Assembly: GCF_001881495.1 (NCBI RefSeq)
Contig: NZ_LUKY01000033.1
Coordinates: forward strand, 186,001 to 250,000
Direction of reading: 5' to 3'
DNA length: 64,000 bases
Origin: Candidatus Rickettsiella isopodorum
GTDB lineage: Bacteria; Pseudomonadota; Gammaproteobacteria; Diplorickettsiales; Diplorickettsiaceae
Within the stretch, counting starts at the first letter, position 1. Every line of letters starts with the position of its first letter. Below, one piece after another: positions 37,467 through 46,761 of this stretch. Under the pieces are notes generated by a model that saw nothing but the letters and a program-made list of their open reading frames with translations, did not search any database and had not been told where the DNA came from. The translations under genes and the position numbers were made by a program.

Positions 37467-38633
37467 GTGTCTTTTTCATTGATGAATCGATTAGGTTTAA
37501 CCGCAAGCTTATTATTGATAAGTTTAGGCGACCTTACTGCTTGTGCTAGCAATTATATGCGTGTACCTAATCCTTTACTATCGAACCAAAATTCTGCTAT
37601 CTCCACATCAGCAGTTTCTAGCAATAATCTACAGCCTATTGCCTTACTTCTACCATTACAAGGTCCCTTAGCTAATATTGGTCAATCGGTAAAACAAGGT
37701 TTTTTGGCCGCTGCTGAGGAAAATGGATCATCACCGCGTATTATCCTCATAGACACCCGTGTTGGATCTTCGATACAAGCCGCTTATACCCAAGCCATAG
37801 CAAGAAACGCGAAAATAATTGTCGGTCCATTACTCAAACCTCAGGTGCAAAGTATTGCCAGTTTACAAACCAGCATTCCTATTTTAGCACTGAACTATTT
37901 AAATTCTGATATTAGTACACCCCCTGAGTTATACCAATTTGGTTTATCCCCTATCGACGAAGCACAACAAGCCACAAATCATGCTTGGAAAAATGGTAAA
38001 CGTTCTGCACTCATCATAACTGCCAATGGCAATTGGGGATCGCAGATTGGCGAAGCCTTCGCACAACAATGGCAAACCTTAGGGGGAACTGTTGTCGGTC
38101 AACTTGTATTGTCGAAAAATCCTTCTGGTATAACCAAGCAAATGCGTCATTTTCTCCATTTTAAACCTCCCCATGATAGGCGCACCGATTTTGATGTGAT
38201 TTTCTTAGCCAGTAGCCCGCAAATAGGTCGCCAAGTGAAACCTTTACTAAAATTCTTTTATGCCGGTGGCACACCGGTTTACGCTACCGCATCAATTTAT
38301 AGTGGCATACCTGGATCCCAGCGTTTTGACAATGATTTGAATCAAGTTATCTTCTGCGCAGCTCCGTGGTCGCTACCTAACTGCAACATTGAACCTAATC
38401 TTTATCAGCAATTGAAGTCAGTTTCGCCTATGCATTTCAGTCGAAACTGTAAGTATTATGCTTTAGGTATTGATGCGTTTCATATTATTCAAGAACTGGG
38501 ACGTCTAAACCAATCGCCACAACAAACATTGCAAGGTACAACAGGAATACTTTCATTAAATAAGCAACATCGCGTCGTACGCCAATTACCTTGTGCACAA
38601 TTTCGACATGGAAGTTTAGTTCCTGTCAATTAA
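37467..38633 (+). CDS. lpoA: Outer-membrane lipoprotein LpoA, activator of PBP1A (short form)
   Basis: 388 residues. A signal peptide ends in the lipobox LTAC (Cys about residue 26). The body is a periplasmic-binding-protein-like fold (PIALLLPLQGPLANIGQSVKQGFLA; IIVGPLLKPQV; DVIFLASSPQIGRQVKP). This corresponds to the C-terminal domain of E. coli LpoA; the roughly 230-residue N-terminal TPR domain is absent. The start is the GTG at 37467, because the AGGAA at 37457 suits it and is too far from the next ATG (37482). Its target PBP1A is encoded at 28.5 kb. yraN follows with a one-base overlap. Confidence 0.87.
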   Translation: MSFSLMNRLGLTASLLLISLGDLTACASNYMRVPNPLLSNQNSAISTSAVSSNNLQPIALLLPLQGPLANIGQSVKQGFLAAAEENGSSPRIILIDTRVGSSIQAAYTQAIARNAKIIVGPLLKPQVQSIASLQTSIPILALNYLNSDISTPPELYQFGLSPIDEAQQATNHAWKNGKRSALIITANGNWGSQIGEAFAQQWQTLGGTVVGQLVLSKNPSGITKQMRHFLHFKPPHDRRTDFDVIFLASSPQIGRQVKPLLKFFYAGGTPVYATASIYSGIPGSQRFDNDLNQVIFCAAPWSLPNCNIEPNLYQQLKSVSPMHFSRNCKYYALGIDAFHIIQELGRLNQSPQQTLQGTTGILSLNKQHRVVRQLPCAQFRHGSLVPVN

Positions 38634-39034
38634 TGACTAGGACCCTCCCTACAAAAAAATTAGGCAATCAAATCGAAGCTCTAGTTTGTGATTATTTACG
38701 ACAACGAAAACTTAAATTCATTGAACGCAATTATCAGTGCCGCTTGGGCGAAATCGATTTGATTATGTCTGATCAATCTACATTGGTTTTCATAGAAGTT
38801 CGTTATCGACAACGTCACCACTTTGGCAGTAGCTTAGAATCAGTCAATTTAATTAAACAAAATAAAATTATTAAAACAGCAGAATATTATTTATTGTCCC
38901 AACAGCTATCTGAGAAAATAACTTGTCGTTTCGATGTGGTGGGTGTTAAACCCCCAACTAATAAATTGCTAGGCAATATTTCCAAACTGGACTCGGCTCA
39001 AGTAGAATGGATAAAAAACGCATTCTCTAGGTAA
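38633..39034 (+). CDS. YraN/UPF0102 family nuclease-fold protein
   Basis: 133 residues from the ATG that overlaps the lpoA stop (TAATG); an earlier ATG at 38591 would only reread lpoA. KKLGNQIEALVCDYLRQRK and the Holliday-junction-resolvase-like core RLGEIDLIMSDQSTLVFIEVRYR (E, D, E-x-R pattern) define the family. The fold suggests a nuclease but the function is not established. Order lpoA-yraN-diaA matches E. coli yraM-yraN-yraO. Confidence 0.9.
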   Translation: MTRTLPTKKLGNQIEALVCDYLRQRKLKFIERNYQCRLGEIDLIMSDQSTLVFIEVRYRQRHHFGSSLESVNLIKQNKIIKTAEYYLLSQQLSEKITCRFDVVGVKPPTNKLLGNISKLDSAQVEWIKNAFSR

Positions 39035-39622
<588 letters not shown>

Positions 39623-39635
39623 TTTGCCTTTTTTG

Positions 39636-40124
39636 TTAAAAAATAATTCCGACGTTGACTACATCTCTATAAGAACCAATACCCACATTCTGCTTAGGTG
39701 GTATTTGTCCATAGACGACTAAGGTTTGCTGCAAACCCTTTCCCACACCAAATTGCGCATCAATACCAACAACATTTCCCCAGTTAATCGTATGGGTTAG
39801 ATTTTGAGTTAAGAGATATTTAATCTCTGAATGATCAGGCCCTGACATACTGCGTAATCTTGTTGTTGCTGAATACCCCGCTCCTTGATCTAAGGTCACA
39901 TAATAAGGTGTATTTAAAGTACACAGCACGTAGAGGCGCGCTGTTGAATCAGTAGGAATAGATGAATCGGGATTGTATAAACCAAATATTAATGGCGTAG
40001 CACGAATAGTACATCCACTTACTACGCTTACTGAAACCAGCATTGAAGTCGCATCATCACAAAATGCTGGACTTATTGAGAATAAAAAAAATAAAGCAAC
40101 GCACGCATGGGACAACAAACGCAT
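39636..40124 (-). CDS. Spore coat U (Csu-type) fimbrial subunit 4
   Basis: 162 residues with a signal peptide (about 1-22, ending AFCDD). The SCPU-type beta domain has a paired Cys arrangement (VVSGCTIRATPLIFGLYNP ... RLYVLCTL) and ends VVYGQIPPKQNVGIGSYRDVVNVGIIF, the donor-strand-complemented pilin signature. Exported and assembled by the upstream chaperone and usher. A 237-base gap separates it from the preceding subunit, so it may have its own promoter. Single-domain, unlike the two-domain Csu tip adhesin. Confidence 0.85.
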   Translation of the reverse strand: MRLLSHACVALFFLFSISPAFCDDATSMLVSVSVVSGCTIRATPLIFGLYNPDSSIPTDSTARLYVLCTLNTPYYVTLDQGAGYSATTRLRSMSGPDHSEIKYLLTQNLTHTINWGNVVGIDAQFGVGKGLQQTLVVYGQIPPKQNVGIGSYRDVVNVGIIF

Positions 40125-40361
40125 GATTAACCCCCCTTTCTATCCATCCAATGGTCAGAATTGACAGAAAATTAATCCTTTTACTAACTAGGCTTATAAT
40201 TGCAGGAAGAAGCTTAAAATATCTTTTTTAGAAATTAGCTTGAACAATAGCAAAAAATATTCTTTCTACGCTTATACTTTATTCGAACATCGTTCAACTC
40301 CCTCTTATTAAGACTAATAGATGAACGGCTTATTATCCAGTACGTTTAGGATATACAGGGG

Positions 40362-40862
40362 TTAATAAGTAACAGTTACCAAAACCGCGTCAGTATAAGT
40401 TCCAGTATTGACAAATTGAGAAGCAGGTATTCGGCCAAAAACGGTATAATTTCTAGTCACAGGGCCTATTACTATTGCTGTATAAGAATCACTAATTGTC
40501 ACTGTGCCACCAGTACCATCTCCCCAGATGGAAGCAAATCCTGCCGTTGTGTACAAATTATAATTTAAATGAACACCTAACAAATTCATAAAGCGCGGCG
40601 TATAAGTCGTACTATTTCCCTTAGCCATACTTATTACATAAGAAGCAGTAAAAAGAACTAATGCCGAACAAGTCACTGCCACATTACCATTAGCGGTTTT
40701 TAAAGAAGTAGGAACATAAGTACCAAATGTCACTGCTGTGGTTGCAACTGAGCATGAACATCCCAGTCCTGTACAAACAGCATAAGCAGAATAGCTATAA
40801 AAATTGCATAAAAATAAAATAACCATATGTAACCAATATCGTTCAATTTGTTTTAGTAACAC
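40362..40862 (-). CDS. Spore coat U (Csu-type) fimbrial subunit 3
   Basis: 166 residues with an N-terminal signal segment (about 12-28, ending SAYAV), a Cys-rich start (CTGLGCSCSV, three Cys in eight residues) and the SCPU ending YTVFGRIPASQFVNTGTYTDAVLVTVTY. The 10-base overlap with the end of the usher gene shows coupling. The cluster of Cys near the N-terminus sets it apart from the other three subunits. It may be the tip or an adaptor; that is inference from its place next to the usher. Confidence 0.85.
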   Translation of the reverse strand: MLLKQIERYWLHMVILFLCNFYSYSAYAVCTGLGCSCSVATTAVTFGTYVPTSLKTANGNVAVTCSALVLFTASYVISMAKGNSTTYTPRFMNLLGVHLNYNLYTTAGFASIWGDGTGGTVTISDSYTAIVIGPVTRNYTVFGRIPASQFVNTGTYTDAVLVTVTY

Positions 40863-43291
40863 GACACATCTCCTAACTCGATAATCGGATCATTGGTATT
40901 AGGTAAGCGAACTGAAAAATAATACACATGATTTTCCCAATTAACTGAACCTTCTAAAAAGTGATCTTTAACTTCAGGAATGTAAACTTCACCATCATAT
41001 CCGACAGGAAAGGCTTCACAATTGCTATCATTATTTAATATAAGCTCTGCCCCTACAGGCACAAAATTACCACTAGGGGTCCTTAAGTGTAACTCCACAC
41101 CCTGCATACGCTTAACTGAGAACTCTGCTAAAACACCACTATGCAAATAAGGTATGACCTTTTCACGCGTAACATCGATCTCTGCATCTAATGGCAATGT
41201 TGTCGGTTCTATTTCCACGCTATTTTCTTGATAAGGCAATAATTCAGTGATTAATAAATTTCCATTTCTATCGGTCTTACCCATGAGTTGATTTTCATAA
41301 TAGACATCCACACCAGGGAAATTGGGAACTTTTACCAAAGCAAAACTTTGGGTGAGTTTACGTGCTAAAAAGCCATCGCCTGCAAAATAAATAGCACTGC
41401 CGCTTGCATCTACTTCATAACTTGCTTGTCCCCTGCCTTGCCCTACGCGCGCAGTATATGCACCAATTTCAGTTTGTACAGTCACATCAGCACCTGCATA
41501 ACGATTACTGTTATTGCTACCCAGAATGTTATAACCGTAGCCCTTACCTAATGGAACTGGTTTAGTAAATTGCAATAGATCTTGTATTTGATGATTTTGC
41601 CAAGTGGTTGAATTATTAATGTAATGATTCACGTCAGGAGCAAAAACGAGAGTAAGAAATGCTTGATTTGTTTGTGAGCTTCGTAAATCTCCCACAAAAC
41701 CCAAACTTAGAGAAATATTTTTAAATAAATTATGCGTATAAGTAGCTGTCAATAATCGTGCTGTCGGTGTGTTGGATATTCCATTCGCAGTATTAAAATT
41801 GCGGCTATTAACCATCGTAAAGCTAGTGCTAAGCGATCCATAATTTTCTAAACTGTACCCTAAAAATAATTGATTCACGACACTGGGCGGTGAGGTGTTA
41901 GGTTGTGTCCCTAGTTGTATATAATTTAAAGTGGTTAAGCTGGTATTAAAACCATAACTAAGCTGCGGACCTTGACGAATAAAACCTAAGCCTAATAAAC
42001 CACCACCGCCTGAATTATTATGCCCGCCTGCCAATGCTAAAGTAGCTACTCCATAATTATTTAATAAATAATTAGCAGAAAAACCTAAGGTTTGCTGATC
42101 AAATAATAGTTCGGCATGACCACCTAAGGTTAAATTATCAGTAATTCCGCGTTGATAGGTTCCCACAGCCAAAAAACGCCCATAGTCATTGCTATTCACA
42201 CCATAATTATCGCGTACAAACCCTGCTTCATACGAAAAATCAACTAAATTGGGCTTAAGCAATTGCGGGCTGGCATAGTAAGAAAAACTTGCGACTTTGC
42301 TACGTCCCAGCAAATCTTGGGTTACTATATTCACAGTACCCGCTCCAGAAATAACCGGAATATTATTAAAAATATAAGGTCCGTTATTCACTATTTGTTG
42401 TTGATTTAAAACGCTATTGACAAATACATCGACTTTACTCGGAATAGCTGCTTCACCCTGGTAACCAGGAAGTGGGAAAGTCACTAAATTAGGCTGTGTA
42501 TTAAAATTTGTGGCATATTGAATACCAGCAAAACGCGATGCACCACTCCAATAAGTCGAACCCGTAATGGCATCACCAAAACGCCAACGTGCAATTTTTT
42601 CTGGCTGATCTAAAGTCCAGGTGGTATTCAAACGTACTAACTTACTGGATTGATTGGTTAGTGAGGTAATGCTATTCACATATTTGTTATACGCGATCAC
42701 ATCGGCAGTCCCAACGCCTAAGCGATTAAATAAACCTAAGCCCATCAATGCGGAAAGATTCGTTTGATTGATTCCAGGAGAATTATTTCTTAAGGCAACC
42801 GCATCATAATTGAGATAGGCGCCAGGATCTTGTGGGCGTAGCGCACCTAAACGTTTACTGAGAGGATCAAAGGTTTGAATAACAAATAATTCTGGTGGTG
42901 CGAATAAAGTTAGCTGCATCGCATACTGATCTAATTGATAATGAAGACCAGGATACCAATCCAGTTTATAGAGATGATCTCGATGATAGTTAAAAGGAGA
43001 GTGGGAGTTAAATTGCATCTTCCATTGGTGTAAATCACTTTCTTCAACCCAGATCTGACCAGATGCATCTTGATAGCACTGTGTAACACCCGGCAACAAT
43101 GTCCCATTTAGCTTTATTTCAAGCAACAAGGGAATTATTGAAATTTTAGCTTTTTCTTTGGATACTTGTTTTATTGGAGTTTTCTTTCCAAGCTTTGCGT
43201 TGCTATCTATGCTGTTTAAAGAAAAAATGATAAAACATGCAATTAATACAAATCTAAAGCCTATGCAAAGATGATTTTTTGCTATGTCCAT
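40853..43291 (-). CDS. Outer-membrane usher of an archaic chaperone-usher pilus
   Basis: 812 residues with a hydrophobic signal (about 8-32). The N-terminal domain has LLLEIKLNGTLLPGVTQCYQ and WVEESDLHQW; the barrel follows, with the plug region VDVFVNSVLNQQQIVNNGPYIFNN; the C-terminal domain has FPVGYDGEVYIPEVK. These are features of the FimD/PapC superfamily in its CsuD-like branch. It secretes and orders the subunits at the outer membrane. It overlaps the chaperone gene by 38 bases. Confidence 0.9.
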   Translation of the reverse strand: MDIAKNHLCIGFRFVLIACFIIFSLNSIDSNAKLGKKTPIKQVSKEKAKISIIPLLLEIKLNGTLLPGVTQCYQDASGQIWVEESDLHQWKMQFNSHSPFNYHRDHLYKLDWYPGLHYQLDQYAMQLTLFAPPELFVIQTFDPLSKRLGALRPQDPGAYLNYDAVALRNNSPGINQTNLSALMGLGLFNRLGVGTADVIAYNKYVNSITSLTNQSSKLVRLNTTWTLDQPEKIARWRFGDAITGSTYWSGASRFAGIQYATNFNTQPNLVTFPLPGYQGEAAIPSKVDVFVNSVLNQQQIVNNGPYIFNNIPVISGAGTVNIVTQDLLGRSKVASFSYYASPQLLKPNLVDFSYEAGFVRDNYGVNSNDYGRFLAVGTYQRGITDNLTLGGHAELLFDQQTLGFSANYLLNNYGVATLALAGGHNNSGGGGLLGLGFIRQGPQLSYGFNTSLTTLNYIQLGTQPNTSPPSVVNQLFLGYSLENYGSLSTSFTMVNSRNFNTANGISNTPTARLLTATYTHNLFKNISLSLGFVGDLRSSQTNQAFLTLVFAPDVNHYINNSTTWQNHQIQDLLQFTKPVPLGKGYGYNILGSNNSNRYAGADVTVQTEIGAYTARVGQGRGQASYEVDASGSAIYFAGDGFLARKLTQSFALVKVPNFPGVDVYYENQLMGKTDRNGNLLITELLPYQENSVEIEPTTLPLDAEIDVTREKVIPYLHSGVLAEFSVKRMQGVELHLRTPSGNFVPVGAELILNNDSNCEAFPVGYDGEVYIPEVKDHFLEGSVNWENHVYYFSVRLPNTNDPIIELGDVSCY

Positions 43292-43970
43292 TAATATTTG
43301 ACAGAATATCCGTATAATTAATATTAGAATTGTTTTTTATTGTCCAAGAAAAAGAACAACGTGGGAAAACATATGTAAAAGTTGAATGTTTTTTCATTGA
43401 GTACCCTGGTTGATTAGACAATAATTGCCATTGATTTACAAATAAAGAAATATTGCCATCATTATATAAATTTAATTTCATATGGTGTGCATCTAAAACT
43501 TTGATTGACCAAACTGCATTCTCAACCATGTGCAGTGGCTGCACAAATAAAGGGAGTGAAATATCCATTAAAAAATATAATGTTTGGCCTAATTTTTTTT
43601 GTCTTGGTTGTTGCACTTCTTTTAAATGCACTCGATAAGCTTTTTGCACTGTATTATAGGTAGGGTGTTTTAAAGCAAAACGTATAATTTGGGTTTTGTG
43701 TGCGGGTAAGGCAAATAATGGCGGTGTAAGCAAGATGTCATGTGAAATCTTATAAATATCTTTAGCCTTGGGGCTTTGTTGCCAATCAAGTAAACTTAAT
43801 TGGAATATACTACGTTCACCACTTCGATTAGCCACTTTAAGCACGCCTATCCTTTGACTAGGAGATAAAGAAAGCTGGACAGGGGTGACTTCTAAAACGT
43901 TAGCACTAACGACTGGTATAAATAAGGCAGCCAGAATACTAAACCTAGCAATATAGTACTTTATTTTCAT
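43254..43970 (-). CDS. Periplasmic pilus chaperone, Csu type
   Basis: 238 residues with a signal peptide (about 1-23, ending VVSA). The first immunoglobulin-like domain has VTPVQLSLSPSQRIGVLKVANRSGERSIFQLSLLDWQQ and LFALPAHKTQIIRFALK, matching the FGS/archaic chaperones. It holds pilins by donor-strand complementation and hands them to the usher. The second domain is shorter and ends in a basic, Ser-rich tail that overlaps the usher gene. Confidence 0.87.
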   Translation of the reverse strand: MKIKYYIARFSILAALFIPVVSANVLEVTPVQLSLSPSQRIGVLKVANRSGERSIFQLSLLDWQQSPKAKDIYKISHDILLTPPLFALPAHKTQIIRFALKHPTYNTVQKAYRVHLKEVQQPRQKKLGQTLYFLMDISLPLFVQPLHMVENAVWSIKVLDAHHMKLNLYNDGNISLFVNQWQLLSNQPGYSMKKHSTFTYVFPRCSFSWTIKNNSNINYTDILSNINGHSKKSSLHRL

Positions 43971-44103
43971 TTTGCACTGATCCTTTACAATCCTTTTTAT
44001 AACTTAGACCGCTAAAATCTTTTAATGAAATTTATAAAATCAATTAGCATAATTAAAGTACCATTTATATATTTCGTCAGGATACTTTTTAAATAGAATA
44101 ATG

Positions 44104-44658
44104 TCAGTAAGTAACGGTTATTAGTACAGTGTCATTATAACTACCTGTCGGAGGAACTGTCCCGGCAGGTATTCGTCCGTATACAGTAGATAATTGAGCT
44201 GTTCCACTACCTGTCAAATTGACTGTATCCGTAGGTGGAGTATTTCCCCAATTTGTTGTGCGCCCTGCATTTTGATAAAGTTGATAGGTCAGTGTTCCTG
44301 AAGGTGTTCCCGTCATAACCCTGTTAGTAATGGTTGCACCACTACCTGTTCCCGCATTTAAACCAATGTTATATGCAGTACCATTGTTACAAGTCACCTC
44401 AATGCTACCCGTTGCATCATTTTGAACTCCTGAATAGTTACCGAAGTTTACTGAAGTGATATTACCAAAGACACAAGTTGCATTCACTGTCGCGTTAACG
44501 GGTAAATTTGCCGTTACTGTCGCAGCAAATGCAACTGGATTGAAAAATAAAATTAACAATACCAAAAAGACGGTTTGTGCTCTAAACATAATCAACTTCC
44601 TTATTAAATAAGACCTACAGCACAGGAATAGAGTATAATGTTCTATACTACTGATCAA
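44104..44658 (-). CDS. Spore coat U (Csu-type) major fimbrial subunit 2
   Basis: 184 residues. A signal peptide ends FAATV; an ATG at 44589 (MFRAQTVFLVLL) gives the more usual signal length, while the ATG at 44658 adds 23 residues. The mature domain is Thr/Asn/Gly-rich (NATCVFGNITSVNFGNYSG; YNIGLNAGTGSG; VYGRIPAGTVPPTGSYNDTVLITVTY) as in CsuA/B-like major subunits. The likely main shaft protein of the pilus, by composition and placement before the chaperone. Confidence 0.87.
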   Translation of the reverse strand: MISSIEHYTLFLCCRSYLIRKLIMFRAQTVFLVLLILFFNPVAFAATVTANLPVNATVNATCVFGNITSVNFGNYSGVQNDATGSIEVTCNNGTAYNIGLNAGTGSGATITNRVMTGTPSGTLTYQLYQNAGRTTNWGNTPPTDTVNLTGSGTAQLSTVYGRIPAGTVPPTGSYNDTVLITVTY

Positions 44659-44714
44659 GCAATGATTAAATTAATTTAATCATTGCCTATAAAATAATCT
44701 GATAGTCACTTATA

Positions 44715-45218
44715 TTAAAATATTACAAAAAGGGTCACTCGATCTAAATAGGTACCTGCACTTACCACTTGATTGCTAGGAATTTCTCCATAAATAGTAA
44801 TCACTTCGGCAGATCCAGTTGCTATTTGATGCAAAGTATTTTGGCCAATCGCTCCACACATATGTTGATGGCTTGCATCTTGAAAAAGATTGTAATTGAG
44901 TTGTTCACTTCCTCCTTGTTTAGTTAATGCTCGATGGGTTTCTGATGCACCTACACCTTGCCCTTTACCTATACCTATATCATAAGCAAGATTTTGTAAG
45001 CAGGTTACCGTAATAGTGCCGATAACATAGTCTGGATTAGAAGTTAGTGGATAATAATTAGGGAATTTCAGGTTTGTTGTTGAATCAAATGTACAATTCG
45101 CTCCACCACCTACGGTAGCCATCACCGCTAGTGTATTGTTAATAGTTACACACATCGCATCTTGAAGAACTAAAAAAAGCAAAAACCCGATTGCAAACTT
45201 GATCAAAGAAGAAAGCAT
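44715..45218 (-). CDS. Spore coat U (Csu-type) fimbrial subunit 1
   Basis: 167 residues with a signal peptide (about 1-23, ending DAMCV). The SCPU domain has GGANCTFDSTTNLKFPNYYPL, TVTCLQNLAYDIGIGKGQGVG and IYGEIPSNQVVSAGTYLDRVTLFVIF, aligning by eye with subunit 2. It is the first gene of the minus-strand pilus locus, with the promoter expected in the 171-base gap before ygfZ. Fifty-six bases separate it from subunit 2. Confidence 0.86.
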   Translation of the reverse strand: MLSSLIKFAIGFLLFLVLQDAMCVTINNTLAVMATVGGGANCTFDSTTNLKFPNYYPLTSNPDYVIGTITVTCLQNLAYDIGIGKGQGVGASETHRALTKQGGSEQLNYNLFQDASHQHMCGAIGQNTLHQIATGSAEVITIYGEIPSNQVVSAGTYLDRVTLFVIF

Positions 45219-45389
45219 AATACCCCCAATGAGACCTAAAGCTTTTATAGTTTTTTATAGATTTGTTTGATAATTAGTTTTTTATTAAATCAGCTGTTTT
45301 TAGGTCGCTTATATAAATATGCGGAATAATTTATAATCGTTAATTTATTCTAGTGAATATTTGCCGATTTAACGAATAAGGCTGGTTTT

Positions 45390-46322
45390 ATGCTTGAAGA
45401 AATGGTGAATCCGACATCTGCTATCGATCTGATCGATTTGGGTCTCATTCAAGTTAGCGGTAAAGACGCGAAACCCTTCTTACAAGGTCAATTGACGTGC
45501 GATGTCGAAGAAATTAATGCAAAACAGAGCCAATTAGGGGCACACTGTGATGGCAAAGGACGAATAATTGCGCTTTTTCGGTTATTTTTTTACCAAAATG
45601 ATTATTATTTTTTGTTACAAAAAAGTACGTTGCCGCTATTACTCGCTTCTTTACAAAAATATGCTGTCTTCTCAAAAGTAACATTAACGGACGTCAGTCA
45701 AGATTGGCAAAAAATCGGCCTTTATGGTCCTTCTATAAAGAACTTTCTCAATGAACAGAAATTATACTCAAGCAAAGAAAATGGAATGGCAGAACCTGAT
45801 CATAAGTTAAGCTTATCTATTCCAGGACCTGTGCCCCGCACCGTTTTACTAAATCCTATTACTGACTCTCTCCGTTTTATCGATAGAAAATTTTTTCAGC
45901 AAAGTGTTAATCATTGGCACTTATTAGACATAATGGCTGGAATACCCATTATTTATCCTGAAACAAGTAGTCAATTTACACCCCATCAATTGAACCTGCC
46001 TGAGCTAGGTGGCGTTAGTTTTAACAAAGGCTGTTATATTGGTCAGGAAATTATTGCTCGCACTCATTATTTGGGAAAATCAAAAAGTCGACTTTATCGA
46101 GTGAGTTTTGAAACCAATAGCTCCATCCTGCCAGGAACCCCACTATTTGATAGTGATCAAAAGATCAAAAAAGGCACTCTGATTATGTGTGCAAAAGAAC
46201 TGAGTAATCGCTACCAGGCCTTAGTCTGTTTGCAAACTCAAGCGATTTCCCATAGTATCAGAATAGAGAGCCTTGAAGGTCCAGTAATAAAATTTTTAGA
46301 ACTGCCCTATTCTACTAACTAG
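45390..46322 (+). CDS. ygfZ: Folate-binding protein YgfZ (iron-sulfur cluster/tRNA modification factor)
   Basis: 310 residues with an early GcvT-like part (LIQVSGKDAKPFLQGQLTCDV, QLGAHCDGKGRIIALFRL) and the family hallmark NKGCYIGQEIIARTHYLGK, whose Cys is essential in E. coli. It helps repair or assemble certain Fe-S enzymes with folate. Length is close to the E. coli protein (326). A small exported-protein gene follows ten bases later. Confidence 0.93.
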   Translation: MLEEMVNPTSAIDLIDLGLIQVSGKDAKPFLQGQLTCDVEEINAKQSQLGAHCDGKGRIIALFRLFFYQNDYYFLLQKSTLPLLLASLQKYAVFSKVTLTDVSQDWQKIGLYGPSIKNFLNEQKLYSSKENGMAEPDHKLSLSIPGPVPRTVLLNPITDSLRFIDRKFFQQSVNHWHLLDIMAGIPIIYPETSSQFTPHQLNLPELGGVSFNKGCYIGQEIIARTHYLGKSKSRLYRVSFETNSSILPGTPLFDSDQKIKKGTLIMCAKELSNRYQALVCLQTQAISHSIRIESLEGPVIKFLELPYSTN

Positions 46323-46332
46323 AACTAATAAT

Positions 46333-46743
46333 ATGCTTACAACGCACAAAAAAATATTGGGTTTAATTCTATTATTGGGGATGAGTAATGTGTTGGCCGG
46401 TACTCCTTCTAACAATACCTTCCCTTCCAAGCTTAACAATTCAGAAAGCAAAGCCATTGAATTTGCTAAACAAGCAGGATCAATCGCAGGTGTCGCACAG
46501 GCTTGTGGCCAGAATCTAGGAGAGTTTTCTGCAAGAATTACCGAAGCGATTAATAAGTTATCTAGTGGCCCCGCTGATCAAGCGGCAGCTGCTCTGGTCT
46601 ATCAACGTATTAGCCAAGAAGCGCAAATGGCTGAGAGAAAAAGCCAGACTATCCCTTGCATGAAGGTTTTACAAGATTTTCAAAACTTACCCATCATGAA
46701 ATCTGACTACAAAACTAAGGTTATCAATCAACTTAGCCCTTAG
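46333..46743 (+). CDS. Small exported protein of unknown function
   Basis: 136 residues. A signal peptide (about 1-22, ending VLAG) is clear. The mature part is helical, with two cysteines (VAQACGQNL and TIPCMKVL) that could form a disulfide, and repeated Ala/Gln-rich stretches (KAIEFAKQAGSIAG, ADQAAAALVYQRISQEAQMAE). I recognise no enzyme motif. It follows ygfZ closely and could share its transcript. Confidence 0.72.
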   Translation: MLTTHKKILGLILLLGMSNVLAGTPSNNTFPSKLNNSESKAIEFAKQAGSIAGVAQACGQNLGEFSARITEAINKLSSGPADQAAAALVYQRISQEAQMAERKSQTIPCMKVLQDFQNLPIMKSDYKTKVINQLSP

Positions 46744-46761
46744 AATCTGAAAGCAAATAGT

